Assembly (NCBI GenBank): GCA_016744315.1
Contig: JADGER010000003.1
Location: 1 to 39,555 of the forward strand
Length of the DNA stretch: 39,555 bases
Source: Sulfurovaceae bacterium
GTDB lineage: Bacteria > Campylobacterota > Campylobacteria > Campylobacterales > Sulfurovaceae
Reading direction: 5' to 3'
The notes under the pieces are model-generated. The model saw nothing but the letters and a program-made list of their open reading frames with translations, was not told the DNA's origin and did no database searches. The position numbers and the translations under genes are program-made. Within the stretch, counting starts at the first letter, position 1. Every line of letters begins with the position of its first letter. Of the stretch, positions 24,901 through 30,852 are shown piece after piece.

Positions 24901-27900
24901 AAAACTTTACTTTCTTGACTCATATTAAGAATTTCAGCACCATAATAAATAATATTAATAGCACTTCTATTTTCGATTAAAACCCCTTTTGGTTTTCCTG
25001 TACTACCAGAAGTATAAATAACGTAAAATAGATTATTTGGTTTAGTAACAATCTCTAAATTTTTTACATTATTAGAGTATTGTAATTCTTGAACATCAAT
25101 TACCTCAATTCCTAAATCAAGACCATATTTTTTACCACTTTGGTTGTTTTCTTTATCAGTTAGTAAAAGATTAGCGCTTGAATCATTCAACATAAACGCT
25201 ACTCTCTCCTGTGGGTACTCAGGGTCAATCGGAAGATAGGCTCCTCCTGCTTTAAGCACTCCAAAAATAGTAATAATCATCCATTCACTTCTGCCCAGCA
25301 TAATCGGTATAATCGTATCGGCTTTGACATTGTGATTCTCTCTTAGAGAATGTCCTAACTGATTAGCTTTTTGATTGAGTTCATGATAGGTTAGTTTTGT
25401 ATTTTCATAGACAACGGCTATGTTATTTGGTGTCTTTTTGACTTGCTCCTCAAAAAGTTCAATAATGGTCTTATCTTTTGGATACGCTTTATCTGTCTGG
25501 TTAAAACTATCAAGAAGGTTAATCTCCTCTTGCGAAACAACATTCACTTTACTAAGTTGTTTATCACTTTGAATCTCTTCTAATATTTCAAAAAAGTAAC
25601 TAACAAACCTCTTAATCGTAGACGCTTTAAATATTTTATGATAATAATCAAAGTCACAAACAAGCTGATTTCCCTTATCAATAATATTGAGTGATAAATC
25701 AAAATCGGCTAAAGAACTGTTTATTGTATACTCTTCAAATCCAAGCTCTTCCAACACCCTAGCACTTCCATCTTCATACGCAAACATCACATCAAAGAGA
25801 GTATTTTTACTTGCATCTCTTTTTATTTTTAACTTTTCTATTAATTTTTCAAGTGGATACTCTTTGTGTTCAAGTGCTTCTAAAAAAGTTCTTTGAATTT
25901 CTTGAAGATATGTTTTAATGCTTATATTTTCCTCTAAAGTAACTCTCATCGCTATTGTATTGACAAACATTCCAACACTATTATGAAACTTCTCTCCTCG
26001 TGTATTGACAGGAACTCCTATCGTGATATCATCTTGTGAAGAGATTCTATTAAGTAGAATTGTAAAGGATGCAAAGAGTAGTGTATTTAAAGAAACATTA
26101 TAGTTTTTCGCTACACATTTGAGTTTTTGGGTTAAAGTTGTATCAATAGTAAAATACTCTTTTCCCCCCTCATAACTTCGAACCGATGGATAGGGACTAT
26201 CAATAGGTAGTGCTAAAGCTTCTGGTACAGTTTTAAATTGATTTAGCCAAAACTTCTCTTGTTTTGAAATATTCTGTTCTAAAATATCTTCATACTCTAA
26301 AGTAAAATCAAAGTAATCATGTAAAGTGCTCTCAATAGCTTGACCTAGGAAAAGTCGTTTAAAGTTTTCTGCAATAATATTAGCTGAAGTTCCATCAAAA
26401 ACAGTATGGTGTACTTTCATGGCAATGAAAAAATCATCTTCTTTTTTAAAAATAGCAACTTGAAAGAGTAGATCATTTTCTAAATCAAAAGGATTAAGTA
26501 CATAGTTAGTTATAATTGACTCTATTGCTTTGTTAGATTCTACCTCTACAACTTCTACTTCAAAATGGTTGTGATTTATTTTTTGACAAATCTCTCCATT
26601 TGTAACAAAAAGATTAATTTTTAAGGCTAAGTTAGCATCAAAGAGTTGCTTGAAAATGGTTTTGGTCTTTTGGATATCTAAGTTTTTTGTTTTCCAAATA
26701 GAGTAAGTGTTATAGAGGCTTTGATTTTCCTCAAGTTGACTAAGGGCGTAGAGTCTTTTTTGAAAAGAGGTGGCTTTTGGGGTTGAGTCCATTTTAGATA
26801 ATACAGAGGTGTTATCTTCTTTGTGTTTTCTTGGTAATTTATTGTCTTTTTGATTTGATTGATTATTGAGTAAATTGATAAGATGTGTTGTTAATTTATT
26901 GATATTGAAATGATCTAAAACAATAGTAGTTGATAAGGATGTTCCAAATTTAGTATTTAAACGATTGGTCAGTTGAATAAGCATCAAAGAGGTCATACCA
27001 ATATTGAAAAAATTTTGTTCATCATTTGGTAGAACACCTAGAAAGAGCTTGATTTCACTTTTGATAAAATCTTTGATGTTATCAACTTCAACAATATATT
27101 CCTTATTAAATCTCTTAATTCGTTCCTCTGCCTCTTTCTTTAGAACCCTCTTAAGAACTTTTCCCGTTTTACTTTTAGGCAAGTGTTCAACAAATTCAAC
27201 CTTGCTAGGTACTTTATAATCAGCTAAATTTTCTCTACAGAAAGTGATAATATCTGCTTCACTAACACTTTGATTTTCTTCTAAAATAATAGCTACTCTA
27301 ACTTCTTCACCCAATATGGGTTCAACTACTCCATAAGCAGATACCTCTTTGATATCAGGATGAGTATATAAAACTTGTTCTACTTCACTAGGATAGACAT
27401 TTTGCCCTCCAACATTTACCATATCTTTTTTTCTATCAACAATACTTAAGTATCCACTCTCATCTATCGTTCCAATATCACCACTGTGAAACCACCCCTC
27501 TTGAAGTGCTTCTTTAGTCTCTTTAGGAAGGTTCCAATAGCCAAGCATTATATTGGATCCTTTGATAGCTACTTCACCTTTTTGACCTTTGGGAAGCCCA
27601 TTTCCATGTTCATCAATAATCTTTATCTCGACTCCTCTAACTGCTTTTCCAACGCTCCCCTCTTTTTCTTCTATATTAGAGTTGTGACAAACCATTGAAC
27701 ATTCACTTAACCCATAATGTTCATGGATAGTAAGTTTAAATTTTTCTTGCCATCGATTAAAGATTTCTTGTGGTAAAGATGCACCTGCTGAAACAAATTC
27801 TCTTAAAGAGCTTAATTCAGTTGGTGTGGTATTTTCTAATAAAATATTATAGATGGTAGGTACACCAAAGAACAAGCTTACTTGATACTTTTGAATTGAA

Positions 27901-28619
27901 TATAGTACTTTTTTGATATTAAACTCTTTTTCTAAAATTAGCGTAGCTCCTGCTGATAGAGTAGAGTTTAATATTGCAATTTGTCCATAGTTATGAAAGA
28001 GAGGTAAAACGAGTATACTTTTATCATTTGTGCTTAAATTGATTTGATAAATAGTCTCTTCTATACTAAAGAGTATATTATTATGTGAAAGCGTTGCTCC
28101 TTTAGGAAAACCAGTCGTTCCTGAAGTGTAGAGAATCACTGCTGGGGTATTTATCTCTACATCTATACTTTTGAATAAAATAGAACTCTCTTTTATTATA
28201 TCACTCAGTACTTTATAGCTTTCCTGCTCTTCTTTTTTATCTATTACAATTATCTCTTCTAAATGAGGAAGTAGAGTCTTATCTATCTCTTGAGCTAAAG
28301 AAGAAGTTGTAATAATTATTTTAGCTTCACAATTGTTTAATATAAACCTTATCTCTTTAGATTTGAGAGTAGGATTTAGTGTAACTGCAATAGCTCCTGA
28401 CTTTAAAAGCCCAAAATAGGAAGTGATAAACTCTGGGGTGCTAGGAAGTAAGAGAGCCACTCTATCACCTATAGCAATATTAAATTGTTTTAATCCATTG
28501 ACTATTTGGTTACTGGTTTGATTGATGTCCTGATAACTAAAAGTTTCATTCTCAAAGATTAAAGCAGTTTTATTTGGCATTTCTTTGGCTATATTTTCTA
28601 AGTTTTGAGCAATATTCAT
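9939..28619 (-). CDS. Giant NRPS (6226 aa): AMP-ligase/ACP loading, five C-A-PCP modules, terminal epimerization domain
   Basis: One N-terminal fatty-acid/aryl-CoA-ligase-like domain, five further A domains with SGSTG and YGPTE, condensation HHxxxDG motifs, PCP GGHSL/GGDSI, C-terminal E domain. RBS AAGGACG before the ATG. Confidence 0.97.
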   Translation of the reverse strand: MNIAQNLENIAKEMPNKTALIFENETFSYQDINQTSNQIVNGLKQFNIAIGDRVALLLPSTPEFITSYFGLLKSGAIAVTLNPTLKSKEIRFILNNCEAKIIITTSSLAQEIDKTLLPHLEEIIVIDKKEEQESYKVLSDIIKESSILFKSIDVEINTPAVILYTSGTTGFPKGATLSHNNILFSIEETIYQINLSTNDKSILVLPLFHNYGQIAILNSTLSAGATLILEKEFNIKKVLYSIQKYQVSLFFGVPTIYNILLENTTPTELSSLREFVSAGASLPQEIFNRWQEKFKLTIHEHYGLSECSMVCHNSNIEEKEGSVGKAVRGVEIKIIDEHGNGLPKGQKGEVAIKGSNIMLGYWNLPKETKEALQEGWFHSGDIGTIDESGYLSIVDRKKDMVNVGGQNVYPSEVEQVLYTHPDIKEVSAYGVVEPILGEEVRVAIILEENQSVSEADIITFCRENLADYKVPSKVEFVEHLPKSKTGKVLKRVLKKEAEERIKRFNKEYIVEVDNIKDFIKSEIKLFLGVLPNDEQNFFNIGMTSLMLIQLTNRLNTKFGTSLSTTIVLDHFNINKLTTHLINLLNNQSNQKDNKLPRKHKEDNTSVLSKMDSTPKATSFQKRLYALSQLEENQSLYNTYSIWKTKNLDIQKTKTIFKQLFDANLALKINLFVTNGEICQKINHNHFEVEVVEVESNKAIESIITNYVLNPFDLENDLLFQVAIFKKEDDFFIAMKVHHTVFDGTSANIIAENFKRLFLGQAIESTLHDYFDFTLEYEDILEQNISKQEKFWLNQFKTVPEALALPIDSPYPSVRSYEGGKEYFTIDTTLTQKLKCVAKNYNVSLNTLLFASFTILLNRISSQDDITIGVPVNTRGEKFHNSVGMFVNTIAMRVTLEENISIKTYLQEIQRTFLEALEHKEYPLEKLIEKLKIKRDASKNTLFDVMFAYEDGSARVLEELGFEEYTINSSLADFDLSLNIIDKGNQLVCDFDYYHKIFKASTIKRFVSYFFEILEEIQSDKQLSKVNVVSQEEINLLDSFNQTDKAYPKDKTIIELFEEQVKKTPNNIAVVYENTKLTYHELNQKANQLGHSLRENHNVKADTIIPIMLGRSEWMIITIFGVLKAGGAYLPIDPEYPQERVAFMLNDSSANLLLTDKENNQSGKKYGLDLGIEVIDVQELQYSNNVKNLEIVTKPNNLFYVIYTSGSTGKPKGVLIENRSAINIIYYGAEILNMSQESKVLQFASFAFDASIAEIFITLLFGATLITASKDKMLKDINGLVQKENINIVDIPPSLLNSIENIENLKTIITGGESAKVEDALKYSKTARYINAYGPTESSITATTYQVNPNKEYQTIPIGEAINNTKLYILNQENQRVPLGVSGELYIAGDGLARGYLNQPELTEKVFIKHSKLGRIYKTGDLAKYQEDGNIEYLGRVDDQVKIRGFRIELGEIENSILSFKGITEAVVLAKEQLLIAYVVEENNLNSDDSKNIIGGLKAHLKSKLPSYMIPSYFIELESLPLTSNGKIDKKALPQHNEADNSKVYIEASNETEKQLESIFCEVLKVDKVSMDDNFFEIGGHSLTAITTIAKVSKAFLVEIKLKELFLYNSIQGLAKLIASKSKVEHIEILPLEPQESYEISNAQRRLWVLDKMQDGSNVYNMPEALSFKENLNSEVLQESVKRLINRHEILRTNFKERAGEVRQVISKEVNTVVIEELTLEKDEVDVYLLKASTDIFDLEKDALITVKVINKNILFVNMHHIISDGWSIAIIVKELSELYTALDNKEEPNLKPLSIHYKEYTAWQNNLLKNEAYVEKHQSYWHEALKGHQTLEFPLDHSRPSSQTFEGSQLNFKLNTEQSRKLKSFSKESTLFTVILTITNILLSKYSNQEDILLGTPIANRGHEQLFDQIGFYVNTLALRTKLDNTKSFEENLSSITEKTLEAFEHQSYPFDKLVDELDLERDLSQNPLFNMMIILQNTEQNKLNFSNNETEIKVIESKSAKFDMTFNYMEIEEEIELNIEYNTALFNASTIERLFLNLETLIANISNTTVLNELNIISNEEQTLLESFNQTQKEYPKDKTIIELFEEQVKKTPNNIAVVYEERELTYEELNQKANQLGHYLRATQKIQADTLVPIMLDRSEWMIIAILGVLKAGGAYLPIDPAYPEDRINYILEDSQARLLLCDKVNYQQAEEYSNKLKVDVIEVEGNSNKEDSYKSSNTPIKNLNIINQASDLAYVIYTSGSTGKPKGVMVEHSGIVNAVLNQIEVYGMNDTVRLLQFTTFTFDVSVSEILTTLFSGATLVTAKKEKVFNQFNTIIKDYNINMVNITPSFLQSIDDKIEGLNLLVTAGESATVTDAIKHAKDSRYINAYGPTETFYVSMYQVNPNKTYKTIPIGKPLANTKLYILDQDQTQLPLGAIGELYIAGEGLARGYLNKPELTEKVFITHPKLGRIYKTGDIAKYQKDGNIEYLGRVDDQVKIRGFRIELGEIENSILSFKGIKESVVLAKEQQLIAYVVKENALNTKSNIIEELKSHLKSKLPSYMIPSYFIELENLPLTPNGKIDKKALPSVNEADNHKVYIEASNEIEEQLAGIFGEVLKLDKVSMDDNFFEIGGHSLRAISTIANVSKAFSVEIKLKELFIYNSIQGLAKLIASKSKVEHIEILPLELQESYEISNAQRRLWVLDKMQDGSNVYNMPGSLRFKTNLTISVLQESVTRLINRHEILRTNFKESAGELRQVISAKVNKVVIEELSIQEDEVDAYLLQAATSIFDLEKDVLIDVKVINRNILFVNMHHIISDGWSITIIIKELSYLYTALDNKEEPKLNPLSIHYKEYTAWQNNLLKDEAYLKKHQIYWHEALKGHQTLEFPLDHSRPSSQTFEGNYLNFKLNQEQSRKLKSFTKESTLFTVILTITNILLSKYSNQEDILLGTPIANRGHEQLFDQIGFYVNTLALRTKLDNTKSFEENLLTITEKTLEAFEHQSYPFDKLVDELDLERDLSQNPLFNMMIVLQNNEQSELNFSNNQTEVQAIDTKSAKFDMTFNYTEIEEEIVLEIEYNTALFNATTIERLFLNLEMLIANINNTTILNELNIISNEEQTLLKSFNETQKEYPKDKTIIELFEEQVRKSPNNIAVVYEERELTYQELNQRANSLAHYLIELGISTDDLVGVNVNRSLEMIISILGVLKSGGAYIPIDSSYPEDRVEYMIQDSKAKVVLTNKALKEKLTTLTNTTTIISIEEFNDEHIHYPIINPKVSVKKSNLMYVLYTSGSTGTPKGVMVEHHTFINLLQWYSETFNINESNKTLLIISFAFDASTKNLLAPLVHGGELILSDGQYYNPEHIIDLIDKHQITLINSVPSAFKPILNLLENKQNGYQALSSLKDIAFAGESLDINFFKRFLEVSNINIFNTYGPTEATDVTHYKQIDRVKQDISIGKSIPNTKAYILNQTQTQLPLGARGELYIAGDGLARGYLNQPELTNKVFINHPTLGRIYKTGDIAKYQEDGNIEYLGRVDDQVKIRGFRIELGEIENSILSFKGIKEAVVLAKEQQLIAYVVEGTDLSNDDSKNIIEALKAHLKSKLPSYMIPSYFIELESLPLTPNGKIDKKALPSVNEADNHKVYIEASNETEKKLESIFCEVLKVDKVSMDDNFFEVGGHSLTAITTIAKVSKTFSVEIKLKELFIYNSIQGLAKLIASKTKVEHIAILPLEPQKSYEVSNAQRRLWVLDKMQDGSNVYNMPEALRFKENLNMEVLQESVTRLINRHEILRTNFKERAGEVRQVISKEVNEDIIEVLELKEDEVNDYLLKSATAIFDLEKDALLSLKVINGNILFVNMHHIVSDGWSIAIIVKELSELYTALDNKEEPKLKPLTIHYKEYTAWQNNLLKNEAYLEKHQSYWHEALKGHQTLEFPLDHSRPSSQSFEGSHLNFKLNTEQSRKLKSYTKNSTLFTVILTITNILLSKYSNQEDILLGTPIANRGHEQLFDQIGLYVNTLALRTKLDNTKSFEENLSSITEKTLEAFEHQSYPFDKLVDELDLERDLSQNPLFNMMIVLQNNEQSELNFSNNQTELQVIDTKSAKFDMTFNYMEIEEEIVLNIEYNTALFNASTIERLFLNLETLVENISNTTVLNELNIISNQEQTLLQSFNQTQKEYPKDKTIIELFEEQVKKTPNNIAVVYEKRELTYEELNQKANQLGHYLRVTQNIQADTLVPIMVDRSEWMIIAILGVLKSGGAYLPIDPEYPEDRISYMLNDSKAKILLSDMKNRNKADTYSQTLNIQSVDVEALDYSTKGSLDDTNLEIINSSSDLAYVIYTSGSTGKPKGVMLTQSNVTSFTANMKKKFNIKERETIYAITTIAFDISVLELISSLLTNLTVVIASSNNLEENIKEIENNPIDIIQTTPTRYNALMDLNPQALKKVNKLLIGGEKLNKEVLSKLQTLDCELYNVYGPTEATVWSTVKRVDIGELNIGQPLCNEMAYILDQNQQELPLGAIGELYIAGDGLARGYLNKPELTKKVFINHPTLGRIYKTGDIAKYQEDGNIEYLGRVDDQVKIRGFRIELGEIENSILSFKGIKEAVVLAKEQQLIAYVVKGTDLSNDDSKNIIEALKVNLKSKLPSYMIPSYFIELESLPLTPNGKIDKKALPSVNEVDNHKVYIEASNETEKKLESIFCEVLKVDKVSMDDNFFEVGGHSLTAITTIAKVSKAFSVEIKLKELFIYNSIQGLAKLIASKTKVEHIAILPLEPQESYEVSNAQRRLWVLDKMQDGSNVYNMPEALRFKENLNIEVLQESVTRLINRHEILRTNFKERAGEVRQVISKEVNEDIIEVLELKEDEVNDYLLKSATAIFDLEKDALLSLKVINGNILFVNMHHIVSDGWSIAIIVKELSELYTALDNKEEPKLKPLTIHYKEYTAWQNNLLKNEAYLEKHQSYWHEALKGHQTLEFPLDHSRPSSQSFEGSHLNFKLNTEQSRKLKSYTKNSTLFTVILTITNILLSKYSNQEDILLGTPIANRGHEQLFDQIGLYINTLALRTKLDNTKSFEENLSSITEKTLEAFEHQSYPFDKLVDELDLERDLSQNPIFNMMIVLQNNEQNELNFSNNQTELQVIDTKSAKFDMTFNYMEIEEEIVLNIEYNTALFKASTIERLFLNLETLVENISNRTVLNELNIISNEEQTLLQSFNQTQKEYPKDKTIIELFEEQVKKTPNNIAVVYEKRELTYEELNQKANQLGHYLRVTQNIQADTLVPIMVDRSEWMIIAILGVLKSGGAYLPIDPEYPEDRISYMLEDSQARLLLCDTTNYAKTISELDTLNLNIIDIETFGKENNALDTNLESINSASNLAYVIYTSGSTGKPKGVMLTHSNLSSFTFWGLNEFKDTSFDLMYFATSYCFDISLFEIFFTLAKSKTIKVLKSGIDILNHLHKDKNIFINTVPSVVKLLLEEKANLSNVTTLNMAGEPIAKNIIDSLIDKEIDIRNLYGPTEATIYATSYQFKDTSKVLIGKSLSNNSIYILDQHQMQLPLGAIGELYIAGDSLARGYLNKPELTEQVFINHPNLGRIYKTGDIVKYQEDGNIEYLGRVDDQVKIRGFRIELGEIENSILSFKGIKEAVVLAKEQQLIAYVVEDTDLSNNDSENIIEALKAHLKSKLPSYMIPSYFIELESLPLTPNGKIDKKALPEVNQEESGKTYIEPKNENETIVIEAFLEVLTIKKISTEDNFFEIGGDSIKAIQITSKIASKGYKLDIKSIFKASSIKELATYLEKSTRVIAQISVEGAIELNPIQQWFFENSTPKNHFNQSVFFKMKESISEEILNIVIKKLQIHHDILRVNYPKNKKGEFNQINHAVDFPIDVEVVKLKSLESIEAQTDTFQASFNIEESSLMKVVLFKTEQEEDRLLIILHHLIVDGVSWRILLEDFNNAYNDYKNGLDIQLPLKTDSFKSYTVALNSYVKTIPIQLAYWQEVTNHELIVPCDNEVVIRLGKNRKSSNFTLSKEETRNLLEESNFAYNTQINDLLLTALSLALYRSFSMKEVLITLEGHGREEVLDVDLSRTIGWFTTAYPVKLAYHQEQTLEHQIKHMKESLRSIPDKGLGYGVLKYISKEALSYTPQISFNYLGEFDNSLNTELFEMARESAGASEGEDFTSEYKLDMNAIITDNQFSMSIAYDEFEFNEERIEQLTHYLKASLVEVVEHCQRKESTELTPSDIDADNLDIEALNNFLEIINKGI
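9950..11330 (-). other. Epimerization domain at the C-terminus of the first NRPS
   Basis: HHLIVDGVSWRIL, EGHGREE, TIGWFTTAYPVKL and SFNYLGEFD are E-domain signatures. The preceding carrier is GGDSIKAIQ, typical of a PCP before an E domain. Confidence 0.9.
26900..28619 (-). other. Loading module: acyl/aryl-CoA ligase-like adenylation domain plus ACP
   Basis: ILYTSGTTGFPKGATLSHNN, LPLFHNYGQIAILNSTLSAGATLIL, HEHYGLSECSMV, GWFHSGDIG...DRKKDMVNVGGQNVYPSEVE, then an ACP with GMTSL. Unlike the downstream amino-acid A domains. Confidence 0.85.
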
Positions 28620-28635
28620 GCTGGTGCGTCCTTAT

Positions 28636-29241
28636 TTATATGTACTGGTTAATTGGAAATTTTTCATGGATGAGCATAATAGGTTTTTTATCCATAATGA
28701 TTTGATATGTGCGACAAAAGAATTGCTCTTTTATTAAATCTGGGTGTTTGATATTTGAGCCATCACACAAGTTATAACTTAAAATTTTACGACGACTTTC
28801 AATATCGTTACTAAGTAGAACTTTACCGATTCCACTGCCCTCTTCATTCAACATTTCGTTGATCTCTTTCGAAAATCTATTTGGTACTAAAAGAGAGCTA
28901 GCATAGGCGTAAATGGTTTGCGTTTCACTTCCTTGAAGTAAAACCGAACGAACGGTTACATTGGTTTCATCAGAAATCTCAAGCCAACTATGGTCATCTA
29001 AGCATAGATTTTTTTCCTGTTGGAGTACCACAATATTAATAGGCTCTAAACTATATGCTTCAATCGCTTTCGTCACAGTACCATCTATTGTCAATAAAAC
29101 TCTTTGAAAAGGCGTTAAACTATGCATATCTATTTCTTGGCTGGAAAGCAGTTTTGTATCTGAAGGAAACAGGTCAGAAAATTCGTTAAAATCAATATAA
29201 TTTGGATTGCTCTCATTGCATATCACTGATAGAGTTGGCAT
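28636..29241 (-). CDS. Chorismate pyruvate-lyase family (DUF98-like) protein, probable 4-hydroxybenzoate producer
   Basis: LTPFQRVLLTIDGTVTKAIEAYSLEPINIVVLQQ, VRSVLLQG, YAYASSLLVPNRF, GIGKVL, FCRTYQIIMDKKPIMLIHEKFP match the DUF98/chorismate lyase pattern as remembered. The 235-aa ORF extends to 29343, but ATG at 29241 has a strong GGAG RBS. Confidence 0.7.
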   Translation of the reverse strand: MPTLSVICNESNPNYIDFNEFSDLFPSDTKLLSSQEIDMHSLTPFQRVLLTIDGTVTKAIEAYSLEPINIVVLQQEKNLCLDDHSWLEISDETNVTVRSVLLQGSETQTIYAYASSLLVPNRFSKEINEMLNEEGSGIGKVLLSNDIESRRKILSYNLCDGSNIKHPDLIKEQFFCRTYQIIMDKKPIMLIHEKFPINQYI

Positions 29242-29467
29242 ACTCTTCTCCTTTGTATGTTTAATAAAATATAAAAGTTTAAATCGTAATATAAAATAAC
29301 ATTCTAAATAGAGAAAAAATTGTGGCAAGAACACTAGACTCAAGATAAACTATGTACTTGACTTTCTCAGTTTTTCATAAGAGGAAATATACAAATATAA
29401 AATAATATTTTGAAATTCTATCATAAAAATTAGCTAAATCCGATAAGAGTCACATGGTAAGTTAAGC

Positions 29468-29686
29468 TTAATAATCAAATAAGCTATAGCGAATAAAATA
29501 AAAAGATGAAAAGATGATTTCGAAGAGTTCAAAATGATTTTCTATATAATTCATTATCACCTCTCCTGATGTCATACAAAAGTATCCTCTTGCCCAAAAA
29601 TCTTTCCCCCAATATTTTTTTCTTAACGAAGTATTAAAAATATATGGGTAAAAAGTCGATGAAGTTTTAATTGCGAAGGCTATTTA
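29468..29686 (-). pseudogene. Remnant of IS200/IS605-family TnpA (Y1 transposase) C-terminal region
   Basis: Reverse translation gives ...TFYPYIFNTSLRKKYWGKDFWARGYFCMTSGEVIMNYIENHFE, matching the IS200 TnpA pattern 'LRKKYWGxxFWARGYFxxTSGxVT'. There is no start codon or upstream HUH region. Confidence 0.75.
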
Positions 29687-29737
29687 CAAAGTAGGGTAGA
29701 ATTGGCTAAGGTGTTCAGATATAGATTTTCATTATAT

Positions 29738-30772
29738 TCATCTATATTTTCCTAAAATTATCTCTAGCTTATTATTAAGCTCTTTTTGTAACTCTGTGTT
29801 TAGTGATAGAGATATCTTTTTTATATTTGATAAGTTATTTTCAATTTTATTAATAACTAAAGTCTTCTCCACTTTCTCTTTGAGTAATTTACTTTGAAAA
29901 TATTTTTTAGCTTCATTGATACTCATCTGCTGAGCTAAAATATCTGTGACTATCATATCAAAAGAGAGATTATCAATATAAGTTTTAGATTGATATTGAT
30001 TAAAAACAAGAGCCATACCAAAAGTAATTTTACTGCTATCAAGTAGTTCTCTAATATATATATCCATATCCAATATAGGTAGATATTTAACTAGATGTCT
30101 CACTGAAGAGAAAACTTGTGTATCTTCAAAAATAGTTTCGACTCTAGGAGCTATCTCTTTGATTTTATCGTTTACTTTAATTGCACCTCTTTGAAAATTA
30201 TTGAGCTGATATAATATTTTTTTAATTTCACTTTGGTCTATATCTAACTCATTTTGAATAAACTCCAACATAAACCGTACTTTATCATAGATACTCAAAT
30301 CCTCTCTTTGTGTATTTTCATGTAATACAAGCATATTAAAATCTATAGGTGCTATTTTCTCTTTTTTGACAATGGCACTAATTACTCTCTCGCCATTATG
30401 CTGTGTTGCCAAGATTCGTCTTCTACCTGATATTTTGGTAAATGTTCCATCACCATTTTCCATCAATACAATAGGTTGAATAAGTCCATTTTTAGAAATA
30501 CTTTTTGCCAATGATTCTATCTTCTGATTATCAATCCCTGTCCTATCGTTAAACTCGGGCATAATTATTTTATTAATCTCTATGGCTCTTATCTCTTCTC
30601 TGTGTTCACTATTTGGCACAAATATAGCACTCGCTTCTATAGGAGACTTTGCTTTATCTCTACTCTTTTGTAGTTTTTTGAGTTTTATTCTATTGGAAGT
30701 AGAGATATTTTTGCCTTGTTTTTCTAGTTGAGCTATCTTTTTTTCAATCTCTTTTAACTCTTCTATAGTCAT
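29738..30772 (-). CDS. parB: ParB-family plasmid partition protein
   Basis: NGLIQPIVLMENGDGTFTKISGRRRILATQHNGE and VLHENTQREDLSIYDKVRFMLEF are ParB/Spo0J N-terminal motifs. Downstream of parA. Confidence 0.9.
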   Translation of the reverse strand: MTIEELKEIEKKIAQLEKQGKNISTSNRIKLKKLQKSRDKAKSPIEASAIFVPNSEHREEIRAIEINKIIMPEFNDRTGIDNQKIESLAKSISKNGLIQPIVLMENGDGTFTKISGRRRILATQHNGERVISAIVKKEKIAPIDFNMLVLHENTQREDLSIYDKVRFMLEFIQNELDIDQSEIKKILYQLNNFQRGAIKVNDKIKEIAPRVETIFEDTQVFSSVRHLVKYLPILDMDIYIRELLDSSKITFGMALVFNQYQSKTYIDNLSFDMIVTDILAQQMSINEAKKYFQSKLLKEKVEKTLVINKIENNLSNIKKISLSLNTELQKELNNKLEIILGKYR

Positions 30773-30788
30773 TTTTTCTCCTATTTAT

Positions 30789-30816
30789 AAATTTACCTAT
30801 GCGTGTAGGTAAATTT
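30789..30816. repeat. Palindrome aaatttaccta-tgcgtg-taggtaaattt between parA and parB
   Basis: 11-bp perfect arms around a 6-nt centre; shares GCGTG centre with the second palindrome at 30853-30882. Confidence 0.75.
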
Positions 30817-30852
30817 TTATTTTACTTATTTTAAGTATATTTCTACAATCTT

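Noticed and set aside
3294-27698. Many plus-strand ORFs of 62-98 aa inside the NRPS genes (e.g. 5412, 7818, 13009, 16114, 22348)
   Set aside because: They lie antisense to strong NRPS coding sequence and recur only because the modules are repeated. They are shadow ORFs with no recognisable motifs.
3044-28619. CRISPR-like or iteron-like appearance of repeated short motifs in 3-28 kb
   Set aside because: The repeats have ~3.1 kb spacing and encode conserved NRPS motifs; there are no short regular spacers.
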